Source: Spongiibacter pelagi
Lineage (GTDB): Bacteria > Pseudomonadota > Gammaproteobacteria > Pseudomonadales > Spongiibacteraceae
NCBI RefSeq assembly: GCF_014705705.1
Contig: NZ_JACXLD010000006.1
Coordinates: 118,923 to 182,922 of the forward strand
Direction: 5' to 3'
DNA: 64,000 bases
In this document: piece by piece, positions 35,094 to 44,811 of the stretch
Position numbering within the stretch: the stretch's first letter is position 1
Layout: each line of letters begins with the position of its first letter
Made by a program: the position numbers and the translations under genes
The notes under the pieces: model-generated
What the model was told of the DNA's origin: nothing
Database searches by the model: none
Seen by the model: only the letters and a program-made list of their open reading frames with translations

Positions 35094-35273
35094 ATGGCTG
35101 TTCAGCAAAACAAGAAAACCCGTTCACGTCGTGGCATGCGCCGTTCACACGACTCGCTGACTGGCTCGGCTCTGTCCGTAGATCAGACCAGCGGTGAAAA
35201 ACACCTGCGTCACAATGTTACCGCTGACGGTTTCTATCGTGGCCGCAAAGTAGTTGCGGGCAAAGACGACTAA
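35094..35273 (+). CDS. rpmF: 50S ribosomal protein L32
   Basis: 59-aa ribosomal protein starting [20 protein letters not shown] and ending [11 protein letters not shown]. It is too small for many gene finders but fully conserved in sequence and place. It lacks the four zinc-binding Cys of some L32 forms. plsX follows nine bases later. Confidence 0.97.
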   Translation: MAVQQNKKTRSRRGMRRSHDSLTGSALSVDQTSGEKHLRHNVTADGFYRGRKVVAGKDD

Positions 35274-35282
35274 TTATTCTTT

Positions 35283-36278
35283 GTGGCATCACTGCGCCTC
35301 GCTGTTGATGCTATGGGCGGAGACCTAGGTCTCCGCGCAACCCTTCCTGCTTCCCTGCAAATACTGCAGGAAATCCCCGAACTCTCCATTTCTCTGATCG
35401 GTGATCAGGGAGAAATTTCTGCTGCCTTGTCTGCTCATGGCGGTGATCAGTCACGCCTGCACATTGTTCATGCCGCCGATGTGGTGGATATGGATGAAAA
35501 ACCTTCCCACGCCTTACGCCATAAGCGCGAATCGTCCATGGGGATTGCCCTGCAATTGCTGAAAGACGGGCAGGTCGATGCCGTGGTTAGTGCTGGTAAT
35601 ACCGGCGCGCTGATGGCCTTGGGCTGTCTTTTAGTGGAGCGTTTACCTCAGGTGCGCCGTCCGGCCATTTGTGCGCTATTCCCCGCCCACAATGGTTTTA
35701 CTCTGGGTTTGGATGTAGGGGCCAATATCGCCGCCTCGCCAGAAGAGCTTTATCAATTTGCCTCTATGGGCTCAGCTTTGTACAGCAGTATGACTGGACA
35801 GTCGGCTCCTCGAGTTGGGCTGTTGAATGTGGGCGAGGAAATGATCAAAGGGACCGAGGTGGTTCGCGATGCCGCCGAGCTGATTCAAGCGGATGCCAAG
35901 CTGAATTTTTGCGGTTTTGTTGAGGGTGGCGATTATTTCTCGGAACAGGTCGATGTTATTGTCAGTGATGGATTTGCCGGCAACGTTGCCCTTAAAGCCT
36001 GTGAGGGAACGGCCAATTATATTCGTGGTGAATTGAGCCGTTTTTCTGATCAGCACCCGGTTGCCCGACTTATTGCGGCTTTATTCTGGCCACTGATTCG
36101 GAAATTTCGCAGAGAGATTGATCCGCGCCGCTATAATGGCGCAGCTCTGCTGGGCTTGAACGGGATTGTGATCAAGGCCCATGGCAGTTCCGATCAGAGC
36201 GGGTATTATGCAGCCCTTCACCAGACTGTGCAGGCTGTGCGCAGTGACTTGATTACTAATATCGCGCGCCAACTCTAG
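35283..36278 (+). CDS. plsX: Phosphate acyltransferase PlsX
   Basis: Makes acyl-phosphate from acyl-ACP for phospholipid synthesis, as a peripheral membrane enzyme. The 331-aa protein starts LRLAVDAMGGD and has DVGANIAASPEEL and the VSDGFAGNVALK motif. The GTG start has no ribosome-binding site, so translation may be coupled to rpmF nine bases upstream. Confidence 0.96.
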   Translation: MASLRLAVDAMGGDLGLRATLPASLQILQEIPELSISLIGDQGEISAALSAHGGDQSRLHIVHAADVVDMDEKPSHALRHKRESSMGIALQLLKDGQVDAVVSAGNTGALMALGCLLVERLPQVRRPAICALFPAHNGFTLGLDVGANIAASPEELYQFASMGSALYSSMTGQSAPRVGLLNVGEEMIKGTEVVRDAAELIQADAKLNFCGFVEGGDYFSEQVDVIVSDGFAGNVALKACEGTANYIRGELSRFSDQHPVARLIAALFWPLIRKFRREIDPRRYNGAALLGLNGIVIKAHGSSDQSGYYAALHQTVQAVRSDLITNIARQL

Positions 36279-36352
36279 GCGGCGATACACAAGAATTTGA
36301 ATGCTCGAAGACGGCATTCTCAAAAAAATACAATTTATATAAAGGAAGCACT

Positions 36353-37300
36353 ATGGATAAGCAGCAACTGGCATTTGTATTTCCCGGTCAGGGGTCTCAG
36401 AAAGTGGGGATGCTGGCTGAACTGGGCGCCGAATACCCGATTGTTAAAGCCTGTTTTGAAGAAGCCTCTGAAGCGCTGGGCTACGATATGTGGAGCATGG
36501 TGCAAAACGGCGAGCAGGAGCAACTGAACCTGACGGAAAATACTCAGCCGATTTTGCTGACTGCAAGCGTGGCGGTTTGGCGTCTGTGGTGCCAGCGCGG
36601 TGGCATGACTCCTGGGGTGATGGCTGGTCACAGCTTGGGTGAGTTTTCTGCACTGGTTTGCGCTGGCGCGTTGAGCTTCAGCGATGCGGTGCGCTTGGTT
36701 CGCGCTCGGGGCCAAGCTATGCAAACGGCCGTTCCCGTTGGTGTTGGCGCCATGGCTGCAGTGTTAGGCCTTGAAGATCAGCAAATTCTTAGCATCTGCG
36801 AATCCATTTCTGGCGATGAAGTTGTTGAGGCGGTGAACTTCAATTCCCCCGGACAAGTCGTGATTGCCGGTCATGCTGGCGCAGTGGAAAAAGCCATTAA
36901 TGCGCTGAAAGAGGCGGGAGCCAAGCGGGCGATGCTGTTGCCAGTAAGCGCGCCTTTCCATACCTCACTGATGAAACCCGCCGGTGAAAAACTTGAAGAA
37001 GCACTGGAAACTATTCCTGTTTCATCGCCAAGTATTCCGGTTATCCATAACGTTCATGCACAAACAGAAAGTGACGCCGAAGCCATTAAAGCCCTGTTAG
37101 TTAAGCAAATTTACAGCCCAGTTAAGTGGGTGGATTGTGTTGAGGCGATGATTGCCCGCGGTGTTGAAACTGGCGTTGAGTGTGGCCCCGGTAAAGTGCT
37201 GAGTGGCCTGAATAAGCGTATTCATAAACCACTAAACTGCCTGAATATTGACTGCCCAGACAGCTTGGCGGCGACCTTGGCTGCTATTGCCGGCGAATAA
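36353..37300 (+). CDS. fabD: Malonyl-CoA:ACP transacylase
   Basis: Transfers malonyl from CoA to ACP, feeding fatty acid elongation. The 315-aa protein has FPGQGSQ at the N-terminus, nucleophile Ser94 in GHSLGEFSAL and the His in PFHTSLM. AAAGGAAG upstream supports the start. It is followed by fabG after 22 bases. Confidence 0.97.
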   Translation: MDKQQLAFVFPGQGSQKVGMLAELGAEYPIVKACFEEASEALGYDMWSMVQNGEQEQLNLTENTQPILLTASVAVWRLWCQRGGMTPGVMAGHSLGEFSALVCAGALSFSDAVRLVRARGQAMQTAVPVGVGAMAAVLGLEDQQILSICESISGDEVVEAVNFNSPGQVVIAGHAGAVEKAINALKEAGAKRAMLLPVSAPFHTSLMKPAGEKLEEALETIPVSSPSIPVIHNVHAQTESDAEAIKALLVKQIYSPVKWVDCVEAMIARGVETGVECGPGKVLSGLNKRIHKPLNCLNIDCPDSLAATLAAIAGE

Positions 37301-37322
37301 ATTTTACTAATAGGAGAACAAC

Positions 37323-38060
37323 ATGACTGACAGAGTTGCACTAGTGACCGGCGCCAGCCGTGGAATTGGACGCGCGATTGCGCTGGCCTTGGGTAAAAGC
37401 GGTTACACCGTTGTAGGAACCGCAACCTCAGATGCCGGCGCGCAATCCATTAGCGAAGGTTTGGCAGCGGAAGGCATTAAAGGTCAGGGTATGACCTTGG
37501 ATGTGTCTTCATCTGAGTCTGTCGATGCGGTTATCAAGGCTATTGGCGAGCAGTACGGTGCCCCAGCGGTTCTGGTAAATAACGCCGGTATTACCAAAGA
37601 CAATATTATGATGAGGATGAAAGACGAAGAGTGGTTCGATGTGATCGACACCAACCTCAACTCTCTCTATCGCTTGAGCAAAGCCTGTCTGCGTGGCATG
37701 ACCAAGGCGCGCTGGGGCCGCATTATCAATATCAGCTCTGTAGTGGGCGCAATGGGTAATGCCGGACAAGCAAACTACGCGGCAGCAAAGGCGGGCATGG
37801 ATGGTTTTACTCGTTCACTCGCGCGTGAAATCGGTTCACGCGGTATTACTGTGAACGGCATTGCGCCGGGCTTTATTGATACCGATATGACCAAAAAGCT
37901 GGGCGATGACCAGCGCGAACTGCTGAAAGCGCAGATTCCGCTACAGCGTTTGGGCGAGCCCGAGGAGATTGCCGGCGTTGTGGTGTTTTTGGCCAGCGAT
38001 GCGGGGGCGTATATTACCGGTGAGACCATTCATGTGAATGGCGGCATGTATATGGCGTAA
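37323..38060 (+). CDS. fabG: 3-oxoacyl-ACP reductase
   Basis: NADPH-dependent reduction of 3-ketoacyl-ACP in fatty acid synthesis. The 245-aa short-chain dehydrogenase has TGASRGIGRAIA, NNAGITKD, the catalytic Ser in NISSVVG and Tyr and Lys in NYAAAKAG. The stop lies 201 bases before acpP. Confidence 0.97.
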   Translation: MTDRVALVTGASRGIGRAIALALGKSGYTVVGTATSDAGAQSISEGLAAEGIKGQGMTLDVSSSESVDAVIKAIGEQYGAPAVLVNNAGITKDNIMMRMKDEEWFDVIDTNLNSLYRLSKACLRGMTKARWGRIINISSVVGAMGNAGQANYAAAKAGMDGFTRSLAREIGSRGITVNGIAPGFIDTDMTKKLGDDQRELLKAQIPLQRLGEPEEIAGVVVFLASDAGAYITGETIHVNGGMYMA

Positions 38061-38261
38061 ACATCTGTTTTTAAAGAATATTTTGCATCAAATGTGAATT
38101 TTTCACGTTTTGCTATGCAAAAGCGGAATCAGTCGATGTAGAATGTGCGCCACGTGCATACCGCAAGACAGATTTTACATTGGTGGGCAGGTGAGTTTTT
38201 TTAACTAGAACATTGAACCTGTTTCGCTTACATATTTATCCAATAGGAGTCATACAAGACC

Positions 38262-38498
38262 ATGAGTAGCATTGAAGAGCGCGTCAAGAAAATCGTTGCC
38301 GAGCAGTTGGGTGTGAAGGAAGAAGACGTTCAAGAGAACGCTTCATTCGTTGAAGACCTCGGCGCTGACTCGCTGGACACCGTTGAGCTGGTAATGGCTC
38401 TGGAAGAAGAGTTCGAAACTGAGATTCCAGATGAAGAAGCAGAGAAAATCACCACTGTTAAGCTGGCGATTGATTACATCAAAGAAAATCTGCAGTAA
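38262..38498 (+). CDS. acpP: Acyl carrier protein
   Basis: 78-aa acidic carrier for growing acyl chains. The phosphopantetheine Ser is in [10 protein letters not shown] (about residue 37). AGGAG upstream supports the start. Its own 201-base upstream gap probably holds a promoter. A phosphopantetheinyl transferase gene is at 59.6 kb, but of the Sfp type rather than AcpS. Confidence 0.98.
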   Translation: MSSIEERVKKIVAEQLGVKEEDVQENASFVEDLGADSLDTVELVMALEEEFETEIPDEEAEKITTVKLAIDYIKENLQ

Positions 38499-38545
38499 TT
38501 CTTCTGGGCGGAGTCTTTACTGATCCGCCACACGGGAAACCGTTT

Positions 38546-38583
38546 AAAAAGCCGTTACTATGCGAATAGAGCGGCTTTTTTTA
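38546..38583 (+). terminator. Terminator after acpP
   Basis: AAAAAGCCG pairs with CGGCTTTTT with an imperfect upper stem (TACTAT/ATAG), followed by T. It would partly separate the abundant acpP mRNA from fabF. Confidence 0.8.
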
Positions 38584-38621
38584 TGTCTCGAATTTTAGAT
38601 TCAAAATAGTGGGGGAACGCA

Positions 38622-39860
38622 ATGGCCAAGCGTCGGATTGTGGTTACTGGAATGGGGATGATTTCTCCTTTGGGCAATTCCGTAGCGGAAAGCTGGCAAA
38701 ATATTGTGGCTGGCAAGAGCGGTATCGGACTGATCGACCGCTTTGATGTCAGTCAGTATGCCACGCAGATTGGCGGTGCCGTAAAAGGCTTTGAGCTTGG
38801 TGATTATTTTCAGCCCAAAGAAGCCAAGCGTTTTGATCCGTTTATTCACTATGGTGTCGCGGCAGCAGAGCAAGCTCTGGCAGATTCGGGTCTCACCGTA
38901 GATGAGCAATTGGCTCCGCGTTTTGGTACTGCCATCGGTTCTGGTATTGGCGGCCTTGGCCTAGTTGAAAACTCACGTCTGATTGTAGAAAAAAGTGGCC
39001 CGCGTAAGTTGTCGCCTTTTACCGTGCCCGGCGCCATTATTAATATGATCGCGGGCGTGGTTGCTATTCGCCACAATCTGCAAGGGCCCAGTATTGCCAT
39101 TACTACCGCCTGCACCACGGGTACGCATAATATTGGTATGGCGGCGAGAATGATTGCCTACGGCGATGCCGATGTAATGCTGGTTGGCGGGGCGGAAATG
39201 GCCACGACTCCGGTGGGTATTGGCGGATTTTCAGCGGCGCGGGCCATGTCGACCCGCAATGATGATCCGCAAGCAGCTAGTCGTCCCTGGGATAAAGACC
39301 GCGATGGTTTTGTGCTGGGCGATGGCGCCGGGATGTTGGTGTTGGAAGAATATGAATTTGCCAAGCAACGTGGTGCGCGGATTTATGCCGAGCTAAGCGG
39401 CTTTGGTATGAGTTGTGACGCTCACCATATGACCTCGCCACCGGAAGATGGTCGTGGTGCCCATGCGGCCATGCAAAATGCGTTGAACGATGCTGCTCTC
39501 AATGCTGAGCAAATCGATTACATTAATGCCCATGGCACCTCAACGCTGGCGGGTGATATTGCCGAGAGTCGAGCGGTGGAACGTTTGATGGGCGCGGCGG
39601 CGAATCAAGTGGCGGTAAGTTCAACCAAGTCGATGGTTGGACATTTACTGGGTGCGGCCGGTGCCGTTGAAGCGATTTTTAGTGTGTTGGCGATCCGTGA
39701 CCAGTTAGCTCCGCCAACCATTAATCTTGATAATGTCGATGAGGGCTGCAATCTCAATTATGTTCCCCATACGGCGCAAGCCCGCGAGATTCAGCATGTG
39801 TTATCCAATTCCTTTGGATTTGGCGGCACCAATGGCAGTCTACTGTTTTCTAAAATTTAA
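38622..39860 (+). CDS. fabF: 3-oxoacyl-ACP synthase II
   Basis: Condensing enzyme of fatty acid elongation. The 412-aa protein has Cys164 in [11 protein letters not shown] and the two catalytic His in NAHGTST and [12 protein letters not shown]. It is followed by pabC after 15 bases, as in E. coli and Pseudomonas. Confidence 0.97.
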   Translation: MAKRRIVVTGMGMISPLGNSVAESWQNIVAGKSGIGLIDRFDVSQYATQIGGAVKGFELGDYFQPKEAKRFDPFIHYGVAAAEQALADSGLTVDEQLAPRFGTAIGSGIGGLGLVENSRLIVEKSGPRKLSPFTVPGAIINMIAGVVAIRHNLQGPSIAITTACTTGTHNIGMAARMIAYGDADVMLVGGAEMATTPVGIGGFSAARAMSTRNDDPQAASRPWDKDRDGFVLGDGAGMLVLEEYEFAKQRGARIYAELSGFGMSCDAHHMTSPPEDGRGAHAAMQNALNDAALNAEQIDYINAHGTSTLAGDIAESRAVERLMGAAANQVAVSSTKSMVGHLLGAAGAVEAIFSVLAIRDQLAPPTINLDNVDEGCNLNYVPHTAQAREIQHVLSNSFGFGGTNGSLLFSKI

Positions 39861-39875
39861 GGGATTTGTAAGCGC

Positions 39876-40715
39876 GTGGTAAAAGAGCTGCCCATCAGCC
39901 TGTTCAATGGAAGAGCTAACGCGGATTTGACTGACTTGGCACACAGCCGGGGCCTAGCTTACGGTGATGGCCTGTTTGAAACGCTGGCCGTGGTGGCGGG
40001 TAAGCCGCTTTGGTTAGAGGCGCATCTTGATCGCTTGCGTGAAGGCTTGGGGCGACTCAATCTTCAGCTCAATGAGTCGGTACTGCTAAAGGAACTTGAG
40101 TTATTGCTGGATAAGGCGGGCAAACCGCAATCCGGGGTGATTAAAGTCATTATTTGTCGCTGCTCGGGAGGTAGAGGGTATAGCCCCGCGAGTCAGCAAA
40201 GCGATCGGCTATTAAGTTTTTTTCCGGCAACGAAGCCTGCGCCTTACTGGCACGATGGCGTTAAAATCACACTGTGTCAGCAGCGTTTGTCGCGCCAGCC
40301 TGCCTTGGCGGGAATAAAGCATCTCAATCGCTTAGAGCAGGTTTTGGCCAGTGCCGAGCTTCAAGCCCGAGGGTTTGCCGAGGGTTTGATGCAAGACGAT
40401 AGCGGTTTGTTGATTGAGGGTACTCGCAGCAATCTGTTTTTGGTTCGTCAGGGGCAATTGCTGACACCAGCACTGTCACGCTGTGGTGTAGCGGGGATTA
40501 TGCGCGGCAAAATTTTAGAATATGCAGCGCAATCTCAACTTCCTGCGCGTGTCGCAGACCTAACACTCGCGGATGTGTATTTGGCTGAAGAGTTGTTCCT
40601 TTGTAATAGTGTTTTTGGTATTTGGCCTATTACCGCAGTTGATTGCCATCAGAAATCCATTGGGCCGTTAAGTCGGCATCTTCAGGAGCAGTTTAAGGCG
40701 ACCTTTGATGTTTAA
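39876..40715 (+). CDS. pabC: Aminodeoxychorismate lyase
   Basis: PLP enzyme that releases 4-aminobenzoate from aminodeoxychorismate for folate synthesis. The 279-aa class IV aminotransferase-fold protein has the early SRGLAYGDGLFETL segment and the PLP Lys in GIKHLNRLEQV. The start is GTG. It overlaps mltG by eight bases. Confidence 0.93.
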   Translation: MVKELPISLFNGRANADLTDLAHSRGLAYGDGLFETLAVVAGKPLWLEAHLDRLREGLGRLNLQLNESVLLKELELLLDKAGKPQSGVIKVIICRCSGGRGYSPASQQSDRLLSFFPATKPAPYWHDGVKITLCQQRLSRQPALAGIKHLNRLEQVLASAELQARGFAEGLMQDDSGLLIEGTRSNLFLVRQGQLLTPALSRCGVAGIMRGKILEYAAQSQLPARVADLTLADVYLAEELFLCNSVFGIWPITAVDCHQKSIGPLSRHLQEQFKATFDV

Positions 40716-41787
40716 GGCGTTTCGATTTTTCCTCACGCTTTTATTTCCGCCGTTGATTCTCGCGTTGATCGGCGCCTGGTGGTTGGTGTCTTATTTGGAT
40801 ACTCCATTAAAACTCAAGCAAGAACACGACTTGTTTCAGCTAAATGCCGGTATGGGCTTGTCGGCGGTTGCGGATAAAGCGGCGGCGGAAGGACTGTTGG
40901 AATACCCGGCAGCATTAAAAATTTATGCGCGCCTGCAGCCGGAGCAAGCTCTGTTGCGTACCGGTGAGTATCGGCTTGAAAGTGGAATGACCATTCGCGA
41001 GTGGCTGTCGAAAATGCAGCGCGGAGAGGTGGTGAGTTACCAAATTACTTTGGTTGAAGGCTGGACGCTGGCGCAGGTGATTGCGCTGCTCAATGCCAAT
41101 GATAAATTGCAGCCCGTAACGAATAAAAATGCGTCGGATAAAACTGATTTACGTGCTGATGAGGGTTTATGGGCGCAGCTAGGATTGCAGGCTCCCGAGG
41201 TCGTCTTTCCCGAGGGTTGGTTTTTCCCTGACACCTATCAATTTCATCGCGGCGAAAATGCAGTGCAACTATTGCGGCGGGCCCATGAGCGGATGCAGCA
41301 AATTCTTGACGAAGAGTGGGCGGCTCGCGCGCCTGACCTGCCGTATAAAAATCGCTATGATGCCTTGATCATGGCATCGATTATTGAAAAAGAAACCGGT
41401 TTGGCCAGCGAACGTGAGCAAATTGCCGGGGTATTTGTACGCCGCTTGCAGAAAAAAATGCGCCTGCAGACTGACCCCACCGTGATTTACGGCATGGGTG
41501 ATTCTTATAAGGGCAATTTGCGCAGTGCCGATTTGCGTAATGCTAATAATCCTTACAATACCTACCAGCATTTTCAGCTACCACCGACGCCCATTGCCTT
41601 ACCCGGTCGGGAAGCGATTCATGCTGCACTGCATCCGGCGGAGGGCTCTGCGCTGTATTTTGTGGCCCGAGGTGATGGTAGCCACCAATTTTCAGCAACA
41701 TTGGCAGAGCATCAAGCCGCAGTGCGGAAATATCAAATTACACAGCGGCGTCAGAGTTATCGCTCTGCGCCTGAGGCGAATAAATAA
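40708..41787 (+). CDS. mltG: Endolytic murein transglycosylase MltG
   Basis: Inner-membrane enzyme that cuts nascent glycan strands. The 359-aa protein has one N-terminal membrane anchor (about residues 7-29), an LysM-like region, and the YceG catalytic domain with the Glu in [19 protein letters not shown] (broken: IIEKETG and EREQIAGV). Conserved [10 protein letters not shown] and NPYNTY follow. ATG at 40708 overlaps the pabC end. Its stop overlaps the tmk start by one base. Confidence 0.95.
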   Translation: MFKAFRFFLTLLFPPLILALIGAWWLVSYLDTPLKLKQEHDLFQLNAGMGLSAVADKAAAEGLLEYPAALKIYARLQPEQALLRTGEYRLESGMTIREWLSKMQRGEVVSYQITLVEGWTLAQVIALLNANDKLQPVTNKNASDKTDLRADEGLWAQLGLQAPEVVFPEGWFFPDTYQFHRGENAVQLLRRAHERMQQILDEEWAARAPDLPYKNRYDALIMASIIEKETGLASEREQIAGVFVRRLQKKMRLQTDPTVIYGMGDSYKGNLRSADLRNANNPYNTYQHFQLPPTPIALPGREAIHAALHPAEGSALYFVARGDGSHQFSATLAEHQAAVRKYQITQRRQSYRSAPEANK

Positions 41788-42425
41788 TGACTAAACGCGG
41801 CGTGTTTCTCACCGTTGAAGGCGGCGAAGGGGTGGGAAAATCGACCAATCTTGCCTTCCTCACCGAACGACTTAAAGCCGCAGGTATTCCGTTTATTTCT
41901 ACTCGCGAGCCGGGTGGCACCGAGTTGGCCGAGCAGATTCGCTCGCTGTTATTAACGCCTCGGGAAGAAGCCATGTCGGAGCTTACCGAGCTGTTGCTGG
42001 TCTTTGCCGCTCGGGCACAGCACCTCGAAGCCTGTATCAAACCGGCAATTGAACAAGGGCAGTGGGTAGTTTGCGATCGCTTTACTGATGCGACTTATGC
42101 CTATCAGGGCGGCGGCCGTGGTTTGTCGCAGTCGACCATTGCTCAGTTGGAAAGTCTCGTGCAAGGCGAATTGCGCCCGGATTACACTATTTTGCTGGAT
42201 GCTCCAGTTGCGGTTGGGATGTCCCGTGCGCGAGAGCGTGGCGAGTTGGATCGGTTTGAGCGCGAGCAACAGAGTTTTTTTGAAAAGGTGCGCGGTGCCT
42301 ATTTGCATATGGCGGCGGAGCACGCGAAGCGTTACCGGGTGATTGATGCCAGTGTTGAGCTTGAGGCCGTGCAGCAGCAATTAGGCGGAGAAATTGATTC
42401 TATTATCGAGGCTTGGTTGGCGTGA
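41787..42425 (+). CDS. tmk: Thymidylate kinase
   Basis: Phosphorylates dTMP to dTDP. The 212-aa protein has the P-loop [10 protein letters not shown], the DR(F)TD motif in [17 protein letters not shown] and the LID region. It starts on the last base of the mltG stop and overlaps holB by four bases. Confidence 0.97.
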   Translation: MTKRGVFLTVEGGEGVGKSTNLAFLTERLKAAGIPFISTREPGGTELAEQIRSLLLTPREEAMSELTELLLVFAARAQHLEACIKPAIEQGQWVVCDRFTDATYAYQGGGRGLSQSTIAQLESLVQGELRPDYTILLDAPVAVGMSRARERGELDRFEREQQSFFEKVRGAYLHMAAEHAKRYRVIDASVELEAVQQQLGGEIDSIIEAWLA

Positions 42426-43429
42426 GTGAGGCTGGCGTGAGTGAAACAGGCGCGAATGAAGGCGTGGCTCAGCCGGCTACGGCATTTTCATGGCAAATGA
42501 ATCAATGGCAGCAATTGGGGGCTTTATTAGAGGCAAAACGGTTGCCCCACGCCTTGCTCCTGTCTGGCCCGCAGGGTATTGGCAAGTTGCGTTTCGCTCA
42601 GGCCTTTGCCCATAGCTTACTGTGTCAGGATGCCAGCACTTTTGCTGCCTGTGGCCACTGCCAATCATGCCGTTTATTGGCTGCGGGTAATCATCCAGAT
42701 TACCGGGAAATTTCTCCTGAAGAAGGCAAGCGCCAGATCGGTGTCGATCAGGTACGCCAATTACAGAGCTTTGTGGGGCAACACGCGCATCGCGAGGGTG
42801 GTCGAAAATTAGTGGTGCTTCACCCTGCGGAAGCGATGAATATCAACACCGCCAATGCTCTGTTAAAAACGCTGGAAGAACCCGCTGGCGACACGGTTTT
42901 ACTTTTAGTCAGTCATGCGCCAAGCCAGTTATTGGCCACCATTCGATCGCGCTGTTTGCAAATGAGTTTTGGGGTGCCGGATCAGAAAGTGGTGCTCAAT
43001 TGGCTGCAGAATTATATTGGCGATGAGGCCTTGTGTTCACGTTTATTAACCGAGGCTAGCGGCCGACCATTGGCGGCAAAAGCGCTATTTGATCAGGATG
43101 GGCTAAGTCGTTGGCAAGGTTTTGACGAGCAATTGCAAGGCGTTATTCAAGGCCGACAGAGTCCGGTTCAGCTAGCTGAGCTGCTTGCCGGTGAGGATAT
43201 CTTGGAAACACTGGATTGGTGGTTGCAGCGAGGTTTGCGACTGCTTAAGCAGGTCAGTGCTGGCGTGGATTGCGAAAACCCGGTTTGGCAGGCCTTTGCC
43301 AAGCGCTCAGCGCATCAGCTCGTGGTGGAGTTGGATAAAGCTCAGCTTCTGCGTGCCAAAATGCAGAGGGGTGCTACACTGAACAAACGATTGGTTTGGG
43401 AGGAAATGCTCCTGAACTGGTTTGCCTAA
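42422..43429 (+). CDS. holB: DNA polymerase III subunit delta prime
   Basis: 335-aa clamp-loader subunit. It has the P-loop-like GPQGIGK, four zinc-binding Cys (in LLCQD and CGHCQSC), the sensor-like TLEEPAG segment and SRC. GTG at 42422 overlaps the tmk stop as GTGA. The first codons carry a small repeat ([10 protein letters not shown]), so a second GTG at 42437 or a Met near 42497 is a possible start. Confidence 0.93.
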   Translation: MSEAGVSETGANEGVAQPATAFSWQMNQWQQLGALLEAKRLPHALLLSGPQGIGKLRFAQAFAHSLLCQDASTFAACGHCQSCRLLAAGNHPDYREISPEEGKRQIGVDQVRQLQSFVGQHAHREGGRKLVVLHPAEAMNINTANALLKTLEEPAGDTVLLLVSHAPSQLLATIRSRCLQMSFGVPDQKVVLNWLQNYIGDEALCSRLLTEASGRPLAAKALFDQDGLSRWQGFDEQLQGVIQGRQSPVQLAELLAGEDILETLDWWLQRGLRLLKQVSAGVDCENPVWQAFAKRSAHQLVVELDKAQLLRAKMQRGATLNKRLVWEEMLLNWFA

Positions 43430-43620
43430 AACAAGGATGTGGCGCTGATCAATTGTGTGAAAGTTGGCAAGCTACTAAATGGCACAACAGTGCGATAATT
43501 AGCCACTCCCCCCATACTTGAGTTAGTATTTGCCCGCAGTCCGTTTATCTGCACTATTGGAAGTAGACGAGTACCGCATTAACAAAATTCGCCTCACCGC
43601 GATAAGGACCGATTGAAGCA

Positions 43621-43968
43621 ATGAGTGGCGCCCCCGCAAAAAATGGAATTTTGTCTCTGACAATTAGAGACAAGGCGGTGCTGTATGCGGCCTATATGCC
43701 CTTTATCAAAAATGGCGGGCTTTTCGTTCCCACCACCAAGGTTTATGACATTGGTGATGAAGTATTTATGTTATTGACGCTGATGGATGAGCCGGAAAAA
43801 ATTCCGGTTGCCGGCAAGGTAATCTGGATTACGCCACGGGGCGCACAGAGCAATCGCGCAGCGGGTATTGGCGTTCAGTTTATTGGTGAAGACCATACCG
43901 CGAATTCAAAAATTGAAGCCTATCTGGCTGGAATTCTCGAGTCAGACAAGCTCACTCACACCATGTGA
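43621..43968 (+). CDS. pilZ: Type IV pilus assembly protein PilZ
   Basis: 115-aa founding-type PilZ protein needed for twitching motility. It is close to the Pseudomonas form: NGILSLTI, YAAYMPFIKNGGLFVPT, EVFMLLTLMDEPEKIPVAGKV and the THTM end. Like that form it lacks the RxxxR c-di-GMP-binding motif at its start. It sits in the usual holB-pilZ-tatD order. Confidence 0.95.
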   Translation: MSGAPAKNGILSLTIRDKAVLYAAYMPFIKNGGLFVPTTKVYDIGDEVFMLLTLMDEPEKIPVAGKVIWITPRGAQSNRAAGIGVQFIGEDHTANSKIEAYLAGILESDKLTHTM

Positions 43969-44016
43969 GTTACCTGTTCGTTTCATTTACGACCCCATTA
44001 AAGAAAGAGAGTAGAG

Positions 44017-44790
44017 ATGCTGGTAGACAGTCATTGTCATCTAGATCGTCTTGATTTGCGGCACTATGACGGTGAGCTCAATGCCGCCTTAGCGGCTGCC
44101 CGTGAGCGCGGTGTGGAGCGCATGCTCTGTATTGGTATTGATCTTAAAAACGCGCCAGATGTAGTGGCAATTGCCCAGGCAAATCCGGATATCTATGCCT
44201 CTGTTGGTGTGCACCCCTTGGATATTGCTGAGGATGTCTGCGCTATAGAAACGCTTGTGGAATTGGCGGGTCAAGATAAGGTGGTCGCCATTGGTGAAAC
44301 CGGCCTCGATTATTACTACAGTCAGGAGCGCAAGGCGGAGCAGCAGCTCAGCTTTGCCAACCATCTGCAGGCTTCGGCGCGTTCCGGCAAGCCCACGATT
44401 GTCCATACCCGGGATGCCCGCGAAGATACCCTGAATATTATTGCCGAACACGGTGACCCTGCGGTTGCCGGTGTTCTGCATTGTTTCACCGAATCTTGGG
44501 AAATGGCCAGTGCGGCCATTGAAATGGGTTACTACATTTCCTTTTCCGGCATCATTACCTTTAAAAGTGCGGAAGAGTTAAGAGAGGTCGTGAGACGGGT
44601 GCCCATGGAGCGTATCTTGGTGGAAACCGACTCACCATATTTGGCGCCGGTGCCTTATCGCGGCAAAAAAAATGAGCCCAAGTTTGTGGTGGAAGTGGCG
44701 CAATGTGTGGCGGATTTAAAAGGTTTGAGCTTTGCCGATGTGGTGAGCCAGACCGGTAAAAATTTTAACCAGTTATTTAGATTAAATTAG
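44017..44790 (+). CDS. tatD: TatD family metal-dependent hydrolase
   Basis: 257-aa TIM-barrel hydrolase with the metal-binding HxH in DSHCHLDRLD, the Glu in GETGLDYYY, His in VHTRDA and HCFTE, and the Asp in ETDSPYLAPVP. Family members are 3'-5' DNA exonucleases, but the natural substrate is not certain. Confidence 0.92.
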   Translation: MLVDSHCHLDRLDLRHYDGELNAALAAARERGVERMLCIGIDLKNAPDVVAIAQANPDIYASVGVHPLDIAEDVCAIETLVELAGQDKVVAIGETGLDYYYSQERKAEQQLSFANHLQASARSGKPTIVHTRDAREDTLNIIAEHGDPAVAGVLHCFTESWEMASAAIEMGYYISFSGIITFKSAEELREVVRRVPMERILVETDSPYLAPVPYRGKKNEPKFVVEVAQCVADLKGLSFADVVSQTGKNFNQLFRLN

Positions 44791-44811
44791 ATTAGATTGA
44801 GGAAACCCCAG

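Noticed and set aside
38110..38144. Promoter before acpP (TAGAAT with TTGCTA)
   Set aside because: The spacer would be 23 bases; a promoter is likely in this gap but I could not place it.
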